From positions 558,001-622,000 of the forward strand of contig NZ_FOBG01000002.1 of the NCBI RefSeq assembly GCF_900109645.1: 64,000 nucleotides of DNA, given 5' to 3'. The stretch comes from Duganella sp. CF402. Lineage in GTDB: Bacteria; Pseudomonadota; Gammaproteobacteria; Burkholderiales; Burkholderiaceae_D. The translations under genes and the position numbers were made by a program. Positions 18,463 through 27,603 of the stretch are shown here, in pieces (the first letter of the stretch is position 1; each line of letters begins with the position of its first letter). The notes below the pieces were generated by a model. It saw only the letters and a list, made by a program, of their open reading frames with translations. It was not told the origin of the DNA and ran no database searches.

Positions 18463-19887
18463 TTAACGTTTGGCGCCGGCGATCTCCGCCTCAAATTTGG
18501 TGAATTTCGCGTCCAGCGACTTCAAAAGTCGTTGTTTGTCTGCATCAGCCAGGAAAGAATAGCGAATACTGTCGTAGGACAGTTTTTTCACTTCCGCGTA
18601 ATCGGGCTGGTAACGGGCCGCGTACAGCACATATTCCCCCGACAGATTGTTACGCGACACGCCGGCGTCGTCGGTCGACAACACAAACGGCACGCCATAT
18701 TTTCGGTACAGCGTGACCGGGTGCGCCTGCTCCTTGATGCCGAGGATGAAGTCGTTGCTGCTCAGGTTGACCTCGACCGCGATCTTCGCATCACGCATTT
18801 TTTTCATGATGGCCAGCGGATTGCTCTCGTGGGCGATGTCCATGCCGTGGCCGATGCGGTTGGCGCCGGCCACGTCGATGGCGTCCTTGATATGGAAGGT
18901 CAGGCCCTCCGGCTCCACCATGCCCAGCGACAGCTCACCGGCGTGCAGCGCCAGTTTCACGCTTGGGTATTTGGCTTTCAGGAAGCGGTACATCTGCATG
19001 TGCAGCGTGTAGTCGCGCATCGACACGTGCACGCTCTCCTGGCCGACGATGTTGATGCCGACGATTTTCGGATGGCTGGCCGCCAGCTTGAAGCTGGACA
19101 GGATCTGCGAATACACCTGCGACGGCGACAGGAAGCGCAGCGCGAACGGCTGGTAGCGCAGCGTGAACTGGTCGTCATCGATACCGGCGCCGGACTTGTT
19201 CACGTTGTCGATGTAGGAAGCGATCCAGCCGTTGAAGGCCGGGTCCTGTTCCAGCTTGGCGCTTAAGGCGGCGAAGTCGGCGTCGCTGACGCCGCCGCTG
19301 GTGGCTTTCTTGTCGAAGTCCGCATCCTGCGCGATCGGCGCGATCTCGAAGATGGTTTCAATGTAGCTCAGGTTTTCCTGGATGGCGCGCTGCTTCAGGC
19401 GCTGCAGGCCGTCGGCGGTGTTGGTCGACGACACCGGACCAAAGTAGGCGAAGGTGTCGAAGAACTGGCGGTCCGGCGGCGACTGGATGGCGCTGTGGTT
19501 GTAGAAGTCCTTGTCCGACCAGCGCTGCAGCAGGTTGGCCAGCAGCGTGTTGTCGTTCTTGACGTCCAGGCCAGACACGCAAGCGCCGGCTGGCTTGTTT
19601 TTCTCGATGGTGTAGTTGGCTTTATTAACGCAGAAGCCTTCCTTGTCCACCCACTCCAGATACTGCTCGGCGTAGATCGCGCCCGAGTAGTGGTGATGCA
19701 GGTCGCCGCCCTTCGGCATCATGGTGAAGAACATCGTCAGCTCGGCCAGTTTCGGCTCCTTGCCCGGGGCGACCAGCGACGCGAAGTGGCGCTTGGTGGC
19801 TTCCTCGTTGGCGTTGGCGGCCTGCGCTTGCGGCAGTGCGCACAACACGGCGGCCGCCAGTGCGATGGCTTTGATGTTCTTGTTCAT
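18463..19887 (-). CDS. Secreted adenosine deaminase (ADGF-like)
   Basis: A 474-residue enzyme with a signal peptide (MNKNIKAIALAAAVLCALPQ, then AQA). The zinc-site motif GGDLHHHYSGA places the HxH pair at about residues 64 and 66. Other family motifs are LALHAGELS, RIGHGMDIAHES and VLSTDDAGVSR, the last holding the catalytic aspartates. It would convert adenosine to inosine outside the cytoplasm. It is longer than cytosolic bacterial enzymes (about 330-350 residues), with an N-terminal extension like that of growth-factor-type deaminases. It follows guaD by 14 bases and closes the purine operon before a strong terminator. Confidence 0.92.
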   Translation of the reverse strand: MNKNIKAIALAAAVLCALPQAQAANANEEATKRHFASLVAPGKEPKLAELTMFFTMMPKGGDLHHHYSGAIYAEQYLEWVDKEGFCVNKANYTIEKNKPAGACVSGLDVKNDNTLLANLLQRWSDKDFYNHSAIQSPPDRQFFDTFAYFGPVSSTNTADGLQRLKQRAIQENLSYIETIFEIAPIAQDADFDKKATSGGVSDADFAALSAKLEQDPAFNGWIASYIDNVNKSGAGIDDDQFTLRYQPFALRFLSPSQVYSQILSSFKLAASHPKIVGINIVGQESVHVSMRDYTLHMQMYRFLKAKYPSVKLALHAGELSLGMVEPEGLTFHIKDAIDVAGANRIGHGMDIAHESNPLAIMKKMRDAKIAVEVNLSSNDFILGIKEQAHPVTLYRKYGVPFVLSTDDAGVSRNNLSGEYVLYAARYQPDYAEVKKLSYDSIRYSFLADADKQRLLKSLDAKFTKFEAEIAGAKR

Positions 19888-19901
19888 GCGTCGTTCCTTA
19901 A

Positions 19902-21209
19902 TTAAGTCGTTTCACGGACGTGTACCTGGCGGCCGGCGGCATAGGTGGCGGCGATGGCGCGGTCGTCACCCAGCAGGGCCAGTGCGAACAGCAGTTCTTC
20001 CAGGCTGCCGCTGCGCGCGGTGCGTCGCTGCAGCAGCGGCGTGGCTTGCGGATCGATGATAATGAAATCCGCCTCGGCGCCCTTGGCGAAATTGCCAATC
20101 GTGCCTTCCAGCTGCATGCTGCGCGCGGCGCCCAGCGTGGCGAGGTAGAACATCCGCAACGCCGGCAGGTAGCTGCCCTTCAAGCGCGCTACTTTATAGG
20201 CTTCATTCATCGTTTGCAACATGGAGAAGGAAGTGCCGCCACCAACGTCGGTGGCCAGCGAGAGCAGCACGCCTGCGTCATCGGCGCGCTCGAAGTCGAA
20301 CAGGCCGCTGCCGAGGAACAGGTTGGAGGTCGGGCAGATGGCGGCGGCGGACTGGGTTTCTGCCATGCGCTGGCGGTCGCGCTCATTGAGCCAGATGCAG
20401 TGGCCGTACATGGCGCGCGGACGCATCATGCCGTAGCTGTCGTAGACGTCGATGTAGCTGCGGGCTTGCGGGAACAGTTCGCGCACCCATGCGCATTCGG
20501 CTTCGTTTTCCGAGACGTGGGTCTGGATGAAGGTGTCCGGGTAGGCGCGCGCCAGTTCGCCGGCCAGTTGCAGCTGTTCGTTGGTGGAGGTCGGGGCGAA
20601 GCGCGGCGTGATGGCGTACAGCGAGCGGCCGCGCTTGTGCCAGCGCTTGATCAGTGCCTCGGTGTCGCGCGCGCTGGATTCGGCGGTGTCGCGCAGGAAG
20701 TCCGGGCAGTTCCGGTCCATCATCACCTTGCCCGCGACCATGCGCAGGCCGCGCTGCTCGCTGGCGGTGAAGAAGGCGTCAACCGATTGCGGATGCACGG
20801 TGCAGTAGACCATCGCGGTGGTGGTGCCGCAGCGGAGCAGTTCGTCGAGGAAGAAGTCGGCGACGTCGGCGGCGTGTTTGGTGTCTTCGAACTGGCGCTC
20901 GGTCGGGAAAGTGTAAGTCTCCAGCCACGGCAACAGGCCTTCCGATGGCGAGGCGATCATGTCGGTCTGCGGGTAGTGCAAGTGGGTGTCGATAAAGCCG
21001 GGCATCAGCAGCTTGCCGCTGTAGTCGTGCACCACGGTGCCTGCGGGGAGCGTGGCGTGCAGCGCGGCGTAGTCGCCGGCGGCTTGCACTTTGCCGTCTG
21101 CCACGATCAGCAGGCCGTCTTCGTGCCAATCGTGCGACTGTTCGCTGAAGGCCGGATCGGCGAGGAAGTGCAGCAAGCTGCCACGGTAGGCTTGCAGGTT
21201 GGAGGTCAT
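19902..21209 (-). CDS. guaD: Guanine deaminase
   Basis: A 435-residue amidohydrolase without a signal peptide. Metal-binding motif FIDTHLHYPQTDM has its HxH at about residues 76 and 78. Further motifs are THVSENEAECAWV, YGHCIWL and LATDVGGGTSFSM. It deaminates guanine to xanthine, feeding xanthine dehydrogenase, whose genes lie directly upstream on the same strand. The length matches the family. It lies 30 bases after xdhC and 14 before the adenosine deaminase gene, so it is almost certainly part of one transcript. Confidence 0.95.
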   Translation of the reverse strand: MTSNLQAYRGSLLHFLADPAFSEQSHDWHEDGLLIVADGKVQAAGDYAALHATLPAGTVVHDYSGKLLMPGFIDTHLHYPQTDMIASPSEGLLPWLETYTFPTERQFEDTKHAADVADFFLDELLRCGTTTAMVYCTVHPQSVDAFFTASEQRGLRMVAGKVMMDRNCPDFLRDTAESSARDTEALIKRWHKRGRSLYAITPRFAPTSTNEQLQLAGELARAYPDTFIQTHVSENEAECAWVRELFPQARSYIDVYDSYGMMRPRAMYGHCIWLNERDRQRMAETQSAAAICPTSNLFLGSGLFDFERADDAGVLLSLATDVGGGTSFSMLQTMNEAYKVARLKGSYLPALRMFYLATLGAARSMQLEGTIGNFAKGAEADFIIIDPQATPLLQRRTARSGSLEELLFALALLGDDRAIAATYAAGRQVHVRETT

Positions 21210-21239
21210 GTCGGTCTTTCTTAAATCTGAATTCGAATA

Positions 21240-22343
21240 TTAGCGCGATGCGAGGCGGAGTGCCGGTTCGCTATCGTTGAGCGCGGCGATTTGCTGCGCT
21301 TCCCACACCATCAGCAATTGCGCGCACACGGAGGCGGCGATGGCGGCGGGGAGTTTGCTGGTGATGCCCGGCAGGCCGATGGGGCAGACCATATTGGCGA
21401 TGCGGTCCGGCGGCAGGCCGCGCGCGGCCATGCGGCGCTCGAACTGCACGCGCTTGGTGTGGGAGCCGATCAGGCCGAACCAGCCGACGTCGGCGCGCGC
21501 GAGTATCGCCTCGCTTAATCGCTGGTCCAGCGCGTGGCTGTGCGTCATGACAAGGTAGCTCGCGCCCGGCGGCGCATCCGCCACCGCAGCTTCCGGCATA
21601 TCGGTTGCTTCGATGGCGACGTTGGCCGGCAGCGCGGTGGGGAACATATCCTCCCGCTCATCCACCCAGGTGACAGTACAAGGCAGCTCACCCAGCATGC
21701 GCACGATGGCCGCACCGACATGGCCGGCGCCGAACAACACCAGATGCGCACGCGGCGCCAGGCAAGGATCAGCTAGCCAACGCCGCCCGCTCGCATCGCG
21801 CAAAACATGCGTCCCGCGCATGCGATCAACAACCGGTGGCGCCGATGCGGCAGAGCCGACGCCTGTCGCGCGCTTCACGCATGCGGAGTCGTCGCCTTCG
21901 CCGCGCTGGCCGGCGGATGCGCCGGTGACAATGGCGCCGGCTGCGTCCAGCAGCAACGCGGCCGGCGGTCCGTCGATGGCACTGAGCCGCCAGCTATCGT
22001 CGCGGCGGCGCTCGCGCAGGCTCGCCAGCACGTCCGCGAGCGGCGCGTCGACCAACTCAAACGCCAGATGCACCACACCGCCGCAGCACTGCCCCAGCGT
22101 CGGCCCGAGCGCATATCGCTCAAGCCGCGCCTGGGCCACGTGCTCGCTGGCCGCGTCTTTCAGCATTTCGCGTGCAAGCTCGATCGCGCACATCTCCAGA
22201 TGTCCGCCGCCTATCGTGTCATGCTGGCAGCGCGCCGTCACCAGCATCTTGGCGCCGGGCTCGCGCGGGCCGGAGCCCTCTACGATCGCCACGGTCACCA
22301 ACACTGCCGGTTCCGACACCTGCGCTGTCAGCCACTCATTCAT
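21240..22343 (-). CDS. xdhC: Xanthine dehydrogenase accessory protein XdhC
   Basis: A 367-residue protein. The N-terminal XdhC/CoxI domain has VEGSGPREPGAKMLV and DTIGGGHLEM; a C-terminal Rossmann domain has LVLFGAGHVGAAIVRML and later YLVMTHSHALD. XdhC binds molybdenum cofactor, promotes its sulfuration and inserts it into XdhB. The gene starts one base after the xdhB stop, the usual tight spacing. The protein is longer than the average XdhC (about 280-340 residues) because of a low-complexity linker near residues 150-180. Confidence 0.93.
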   Translation of the reverse strand: MNEWLTAQVSEPAVLVTVAIVEGSGPREPGAKMLVTARCQHDTIGGGHLEMCAIELAREMLKDAASEHVAQARLERYALGPTLGQCCGGVVHLAFELVDAPLADVLASLRERRRDDSWRLSAIDGPPAALLLDAAGAIVTGASAGQRGEGDDSACVKRATGVGSAASAPPVVDRMRGTHVLRDASGRRWLADPCLAPRAHLVLFGAGHVGAAIVRMLGELPCTVTWVDEREDMFPTALPANVAIEATDMPEAAVADAPPGASYLVMTHSHALDQRLSEAILARADVGWFGLIGSHTKRVQFERRMAARGLPPDRIANMVCPIGLPGITSKLPAAIAASVCAQLLMVWEAQQIAALNDSEPALRLASR

Positions 22344-22344
22344 C

Positions 22345-24678
22345 TCAAGCCGCCATTTCCACTACAGACACCGCCCGCAAAATCTCTTCACTGGTCGCCG
22401 GCGCATTCAACGGCGGATTCACGCGATGCCCGCCCACAGCGGAAATCGCATCCCGAATCGCAAAGAACACCGAGAACGGCAACAGCAACGGCGGCTCGCC
22501 CACCGCCTTCGAACGATGAATGCTGTCCTCCACATTCCCGTTGTCAAACAGCTTCACGCGGAAATCCTCCGGACAATCCGAGATACCTGGAATCTTGTAG
22601 GTCGAAGGCGCATGCGTCATCAGCTTGCCCGCCGCGTTCCACCACAACTGCTCCGTGGTCAGCCAGCCCATGCCCTGAATGAACGCGCCCTCGACCTGGC
22701 CGATATCGATGGCCGGATTGAGCGAGCGTCCCGCATCATACAAAGCATCGGCGCGCAGCAGCTTCCACTCGCCGGTCAGCGTATCCACCACCACCTCGGA
22801 CACCGCCGCACCGTAAGCGTAGTACGAGAAAGGATGCCCGTTCATCGCCTTCGGATCCCAGTGCAGGCCCGGCGTCGCGTAGAAACCATCGGACCACAAC
22901 TGCACCCGCGCCAGATACGCCTTCTGCACCAGCTCCGCAAACGGCACCGAATGTCCGTTCACATGCACCGCATTGTCGAAGAAACGCACCGGCTGACCAT
23001 CCTCATCGCCATACAGCTTGACCGCGTAGGCCGCGAGACGCTCGCGAATCTGCCGCGCCGCATCCTGCGCCGCCTTGCCGTTCAGGTCCGCGCCGGTGGA
23101 CGCCGCCGTGGCCGAGGTATTCGCCACCTTGCTGGTATCGGTCGGCGTCGCACGCACATGCGACAGATCGATGCCCAGTTCATGCGCCACTACCTGCATC
23201 ACCTTGGTGTTGATGCCCTGCCCCATTTCCGTGCCACCGTGATTGACCAGCACCGAACCGTCCACATACACATGCACCAGCGCGCCCGCCTGATTCAGGT
23301 GCGTGACGTTGAACGCAATGCCGAACTTCAGCGGCGTGAACGCAAGGCCCTTCTTCAGCACCGGGCTCGATGCGTTGAACGCCTCAATCGCCTTGCGGCG
23401 CGCGCGGTACTCGCTGGTCTGCTCCAGTTCAGCCGTCAGCGCCTCGATCACGTTATCGACGATCTCCTGCCCATACGGCGTGACATTGCGCTCGGTCTTG
23501 CCGTAGAAATTCAGGCGACGGATATCCAGTGCGTCGCGCCCAAGGTTGCGCGCGATTTCATCGATGATGTACTCAATCGCAATCGCTCCTTGCGGGCCGC
23601 CGAAACCGCGGAAGGCCGTATTCGACTGCGTATTGGTTTTGCCGCAGCCGGCACGAATATCCACATCCGATAAATAGTAGGTGTTATCGAAGTGGCAGAC
23701 CGCCCGCGTCGCCACAGGCCCCGACAAATCGGCCGAGAAGCCCGCGCGCAAAGTCATGTCCACCTTGGCCGCCAGGATCTTACCGCTGTCGTCGTAGCCA
23801 ACCTCGTACTCGTAGAAGAAGCAGTGACGCTTGCCGGTGACTAGCATGTCGTCATCGCGATCCGCACGCAGCTTGACAGGACGGCGCAACTTGGCCGCCG
23901 CAATACCAGCCGACGCCGCCCACAACGCCGACTGCGACTCCTTGCCACCGAAGCCACCGCCCATGCGACGGCACTCCACCTGCACCTTGTGCGAATGCAC
24001 GCCGATGGCATGCGCCACCACGTGCTGCATCTCGCTCGGGTGCTGCGTTGAGCACTGCACCAGCATGCCGTTGTCTTCCTTCGGAATCGCGTAGGCGATC
24101 TGGCCTTCAAGATAGAACTGCTCCTGGCCGCCGACGAACAACTGGCCCTTCACCACGCGCGGCGCCATCTCAAACGCCGTCTGGTAGTCACCGCGCTTGA
24201 GCTGCATCGGCGGCAGCACATACGAACCGGCCGCCTTGGCTTCCTGCGGCGTGAAGATCGCCGGCAGTTCGTCATACGTCACCAGCACCTTGCGCGCGGC
24301 GCGGCGTGCGTTGTCGTGCGTATCCGCCACCACGATGAAAATAGGCTGGCCGACATACATCACCTCTCCCGCACTCAGGATAGGGTCGTCGTGAATAATC
24401 GGCCCGCAGTCATTGGTGCCGACAATATCAGCCGCCGTGTACACCGCCACCACGCCCGGCGCACTGCGAACCGGCGCCAGGTCCATCGCCGTGATGCAGG
24501 CATGTGCCTTCGACGACAAACCCAGCGCAGCGTGCAGCGTGCCTTGCAGCTCGGGGATATCGTCGGTGTAAGTGGCCTGGCCCAGCACATGCAGCTCGGC
24601 CGATTCATGTGGACGCGCGACGCCCACGGCCTTCCATGCAGATTCCGCAATCGCGGATGGAGCAACTGGTTGATTCAT
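22345..24678 (-). CDS. xdhB: Xanthine dehydrogenase, molybdopterin-binding subunit
   Basis: A 777-residue subunit. I choose ATG 24678 (MNQPVAPSAIAES) because AAGGAG precedes it. Motifs of the Mo-binding large subunit are visible: LHVLGQATYTDDIPELQGTL at the start, RMGGGFGGKESQS, AFRGFGGPQGAI, GGTEMGQGINTKVMQV and VGEPPLLLPFSVFFAIRDAI, which contains the catalytic glutamate. It oxidises hypoxanthine and xanthine to urate with XdhA. It is eleven bases after xdhA and one before xdhC. Confidence 0.96.
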   Translation of the reverse strand: MNQPVAPSAIAESAWKAVGVARPHESAELHVLGQATYTDDIPELQGTLHAALGLSSKAHACITAMDLAPVRSAPGVVAVYTAADIVGTNDCGPIIHDDPILSAGEVMYVGQPIFIVVADTHDNARRAARKVLVTYDELPAIFTPQEAKAAGSYVLPPMQLKRGDYQTAFEMAPRVVKGQLFVGGQEQFYLEGQIAYAIPKEDNGMLVQCSTQHPSEMQHVVAHAIGVHSHKVQVECRRMGGGFGGKESQSALWAASAGIAAAKLRRPVKLRADRDDDMLVTGKRHCFFYEYEVGYDDSGKILAAKVDMTLRAGFSADLSGPVATRAVCHFDNTYYLSDVDIRAGCGKTNTQSNTAFRGFGGPQGAIAIEYIIDEIARNLGRDALDIRRLNFYGKTERNVTPYGQEIVDNVIEALTAELEQTSEYRARRKAIEAFNASSPVLKKGLAFTPLKFGIAFNVTHLNQAGALVHVYVDGSVLVNHGGTEMGQGINTKVMQVVAHELGIDLSHVRATPTDTSKVANTSATAASTGADLNGKAAQDAARQIRERLAAYAVKLYGDEDGQPVRFFDNAVHVNGHSVPFAELVQKAYLARVQLWSDGFYATPGLHWDPKAMNGHPFSYYAYGAAVSEVVVDTLTGEWKLLRADALYDAGRSLNPAIDIGQVEGAFIQGMGWLTTEQLWWNAAGKLMTHAPSTYKIPGISDCPEDFRVKLFDNGNVEDSIHRSKAVGEPPLLLPFSVFFAIRDAISAVGGHRVNPPLNAPATSEEILRAVSVVEMAA

Positions 24679-24689
24679 GATGGCTCCTT

Positions 24690-26159
24690 TCAGGCGCGGC
24701 AAGCGAAGGCGTTGACGGCATCGGCCGCAAGCGGCGCATCGGCGCGCGTCTCAAGCCAGAAGCGGCGCAGCAGATTCTGCGCCGTCTGCATACGATACGT
24801 ATTGGACGCGCGCATATCCGACAGCGGCGCGTAATCCTGCTGCAGCAGATCCATCGCCACAAGCAGATTGGTTTCGCTCCACCCCAGGCCAATCAGCGAC
24901 GCCTCTGCACGTGGCGCGCGGCGCGGTGTGGCCGCCATACCGCCGAAGGCGATACGCGCATCCACCACCTTGCCGCCATCGAGCGTGAACGCGAACGCCG
25001 CGCACACCGCCGAGATATCCTGGTCGAAGCGCTTGGCCAGCTTGTAAGTACGGAAATGCACGCCGGCACGCGGCAGCGGAACACGCACGGCGACGACAAA
25101 TTCGTCCGCCTGCATATCCTTTTTCTGATAATCGAGGTAGAAGGCCTCCAGCGCCAGCACGCGCTGGCCGGATGGGCCTTGCAGCACTACCTCGCTGCCC
25201 AGCGCGATCATCCACGGCATGGAGTCGCCGATCGGCGAACCGTTGGCGACATTGCCGCCCAGCGTGCCCGCGTTCCGAATCGGCAGCGAGGCAAAGCGCT
25301 GCCACAACTCGCCCAACTCCGCCGGGTACAGCTTGCACAGCGCCTCGTAAGCATCGTTCAACGACACGCCCGCGCCAATTTCCAGCATGCCGTCCTTCTG
25401 CTGCACGCTTTGCAGCGCGCTCACGTGGCCGAGGTAGATGATGTCGCCCAGATCGCGCATCTGCTTCGTCACCCACAGGCCGATATCGGTGGAACCGGCA
25501 AGCAGTGTGGCTTTCGGATGCGCGGCGCGCAGCGCCACCAGTTCATCCAGCGTGCGCGGCGCGTGGAAGGAGCGGCCTTGCGCGGTGTAGGTAGAACCGG
25601 CGTCGCGCTGCAAGGCCTGCAGCTGCTGCGTCAACGCGGCGCGGTCGAACGGCACCTTCGGCAGCTCAGTCATGCGATGCGCTGCATCGATGATCGGGCG
25701 ATAGCCGGTGCAGCGGCACAGGTTACCGGACAGGCAATCGTCAATCTCCTTGCGCTGCGCCGGCTGGCCGTCTTTATCCAGATACATGCCCCACAGGGAC
25801 ATGACGAAACCAGGCGTACAGAAGCCGCATTGCGAACCGTGGCATTCCACCATCGCCTGCTGTACCGGGTGCAGCGCGCCATCCGGCTGCTGCATATCCT
25901 CCACCGTGAACAGCGCCTTGCCATCCAGCGTGGGCGCGAACTGGATGCAGGAATTCACCGCCTTCATTTCCAGTTGGCCTTGCGCATTCAGGCTGCCGAC
26001 AACCACGGTGCAGGCGCCGCAGTCACCTTCCGCGCAGCCTTCCTTGGTGCCGGTGCAATGCAAGTCCTCGCGCAGGTGCTGCAGCACAGTGCGGGTCGGG
26101 GCGGCGTGGTGGATTTCCTGTACAGCGCCACGGTAGTAAAAACGAATCGGTTCGGACAT
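24690..26159 (-). CDS. xdhA: Xanthine dehydrogenase, iron-sulfur and FAD subunit
   Basis: A 489-residue subunit starting at ATG 26159 (MSEPIRFYYRGAVQ). The N-terminal 2Fe-2S domain has GCAEGDCGACTVVVG; the second cluster domain has CGFCTPGFVMS and LSGNLCRCTGYRPI. The FAD domain follows with LLAGSTDIGLWVTK and NAGTLGGNVANGSPIGD. All cluster cysteines appear present. It passes electrons from the molybdenum site to NAD. It lies seven bases after puuE and heads xdhABC in the purine operon. Confidence 0.96.
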   Translation of the reverse strand: MSEPIRFYYRGAVQEIHHAAPTRTVLQHLREDLHCTGTKEGCAEGDCGACTVVVGSLNAQGQLEMKAVNSCIQFAPTLDGKALFTVEDMQQPDGALHPVQQAMVECHGSQCGFCTPGFVMSLWGMYLDKDGQPAQRKEIDDCLSGNLCRCTGYRPIIDAAHRMTELPKVPFDRAALTQQLQALQRDAGSTYTAQGRSFHAPRTLDELVALRAAHPKATLLAGSTDIGLWVTKQMRDLGDIIYLGHVSALQSVQQKDGMLEIGAGVSLNDAYEALCKLYPAELGELWQRFASLPIRNAGTLGGNVANGSPIGDSMPWMIALGSEVVLQGPSGQRVLALEAFYLDYQKKDMQADEFVVAVRVPLPRAGVHFRTYKLAKRFDQDISAVCAAFAFTLDGGKVVDARIAFGGMAATPRRAPRAEASLIGLGWSETNLLVAMDLLQQDYAPLSDMRASNTYRMQTAQNLLRRFWLETRADAPLAADAVNAFACRA

Positions 26160-26166
26160 CACAATC

Positions 26167-27120
26167 TCATTCTGCAAAAGGGTGAACCTTGCGCCAGTGT
26201 TCGGCGATATCGATACGGCGGGTGATCCAGACGTTGTCGTGGCTCTGCACGTAGTCGAGGAAACGCGCCAGCGAAGCCGCGCGCGCCGGACGGCCAACGA
26301 TGCGGCAGTGCAGGCCGATGTTCAGCATCTTCGGCTGGTTCAAGCCATTCGGATCGCCCTCGGCGTACAGCACATCGAACGCATCCTTCAGGTAATCGAA
26401 GAACTGCGTGCCGGAGTTGAAGCCTTGTGCGGCGGCGAAGCGCATGTCGTTGGTGTCCAGCGTGTACGGCAGGATCAGCTGCGGCTCGCTCATGGCCTGG
26501 CCTTCCTTGTTGGTGAAGTCCACCTTCTGCCAGAACGGCAAGTCGTCGCCGTAGTAGTCCGAGTCGTAGCGGAAGCCGCCGTGCTCCATCACCAGCCGGC
26601 GCGTTTGCGGCGAATCGCGGCCGGTGTACCAGCCTTGCGGTGCGCTGCCGGTCAGTTCGCGGATGATCTCCACTGCTTCCTTCATGTGGGCGCGCTCTGT
26701 GGCTTCGTCCATATTTTGATAGGTGATCCAGCGCAGGCCGTGGCAGGCGATTTCGTGCCCCAGCTGCTGGAACGCGGCCACCGCTTCCGGATTGCGCTTC
26801 AACGCCATCGACACGCCGAAAATCGTCAACGGCAGCTTGCGGTCCTCAAACATGCGCAGCAAACGCCACAAGCCAGCGCGCGAGCCGTACTCGTACAGCG
26901 ACTCCATGCTCATGTGGCGATTGCTGAACGAAGCCGCGCCGATGATCTCGGACAGGAAAGTCTCGGACCCGGCGTCGCCGTGCAGCACGCTGTTTTCACC
27001 GCCTTCTTCGTAATTCAGCACGAATTGCAGGGCGATGCGGGCCTTGTTGGGCCACTGGGCATGCGGCGGTTTTGGGCCGTATCCGATCAGGTCGCGCGGG
27101 TAGTTATCGTAGGTGGTCAT
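26167..27120 (-). CDS. puuE: Allantoinase, PuuE type (polysaccharide-deacetylase fold)
   Basis: A 317-residue protein beginning MTTYDNYPRDLIGYGPKPPH, the hallmark start of PuuE allantoinases. NYEEGGENSVLHGD, LGHEIACHGLRWITYQ and GWYTGRDSPQTRRLV are visible; this metal-independent family is unrelated to the amidohydrolase allantoinases. It opens allantoin to allantoate. It is the first gene of the operon puuE-xdhA-xdhB-xdhC-guaD-adenosine deaminase. It starts opposite uraH across a 109-bp control region, so two late steps of urate breakdown are divergently expressed. Confidence 0.93.
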   Translation of the reverse strand: MTTYDNYPRDLIGYGPKPPHAQWPNKARIALQFVLNYEEGGENSVLHGDAGSETFLSEIIGAASFSNRHMSMESLYEYGSRAGLWRLLRMFEDRKLPLTIFGVSMALKRNPEAVAAFQQLGHEIACHGLRWITYQNMDEATERAHMKEAVEIIRELTGSAPQGWYTGRDSPQTRRLVMEHGGFRYDSDYYGDDLPFWQKVDFTNKEGQAMSEPQLILPYTLDTNDMRFAAAQGFNSGTQFFDYLKDAFDVLYAEGDPNGLNQPKMLNIGLHCRIVGRPARAASLARFLDYVQSHDNVWITRRIDIAEHWRKVHPFAE

Positions 27121-27152
27121 GGCGCCGGTTAGTCTATGGGGGTTATATCTCT

Positions 27153-27188
27153 AATCATATATGCCAAACCCGATGACGGTATATGATT
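27153..27188. promoter_or_regulatory. Inverted repeat in the puuE-uraH control region, candidate operator
   Basis: AATCATATA (27153-27161) and TATATGATT (27180-27188) form a perfect 9-bp inverted repeat with an 18-base spacer. It is the only clear symmetry in the 109-bp region between the purine operon and uraH and would let one dimeric regulator control both directions. No regulator gene is adjacent. Operator function is inferred. Confidence 0.5.
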
Positions 27189-27229
27189 TAGACAATAGAT
27201 ACCTGTTACAAGCAAATATAGGACCAATC

Positions 27230-27583
27230 ATGGGCAAACTCAGTACGCACGTTCTCGATATCACCCAGGGCAAGCCGGGCGCCGGCGTCAAAGTGGCTTT
27301 GTATGCGGTCCGGCCACAGGGCCGCGAACTGCTGAAGACCGACGTCACCAACGCCGACGGCCGCTGTTCCACCCCGCTGTTGGAGGGCGACGCACTGAAA
27401 CAGGGCAAATATGAGCTGGTCTTCAGCGCCGGCGAGTATTTCGCGGCGCAGGGTGTGGAACTGCCGGAGCCGCGCTTCATCGACGAGGTGACGCTTGCCT
27501 TCGGCGTGGCGCACGCCGACCAGAACTACCACGTGCCGCTGGTGGTGTCGCCGTGGGCCTATTCGACCTATCGCGGCAGCTGA
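27230..27583 (+). CDS. uraH: 5-hydroxyisourate hydrolase (transthyretin-like)
   Basis: A 117-residue protein. I start at ATG 27230 (MGKLSTHVLDITQGKPG), preceded by AGGA; this is where the family begins. Both signature elements are present: the N-terminal THVLD with its active-site histidine and the C-terminal tetrapeptide YRGS, which separates true hydrolases from transthyretin. It hydrolyses 5-hydroxyisourate to OHCU. The next enzyme, OHCU decarboxylase, is not nearby. The TPR-methyltransferase gene starts 20 bases after the stop and may be co-transcribed. Confidence 0.95.
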   Translation: MGKLSTHVLDITQGKPGAGVKVALYAVRPQGRELLKTDVTNADGRCSTPLLEGDALKQGKYELVFSAGEYFAAQGVELPEPRFIDEVTLAFGVAHADQNYHVPLVVSPWAYSTYRGS

Positions 27584-27603
27584 CCTGATAAGATGCGGCC
27601 ACT

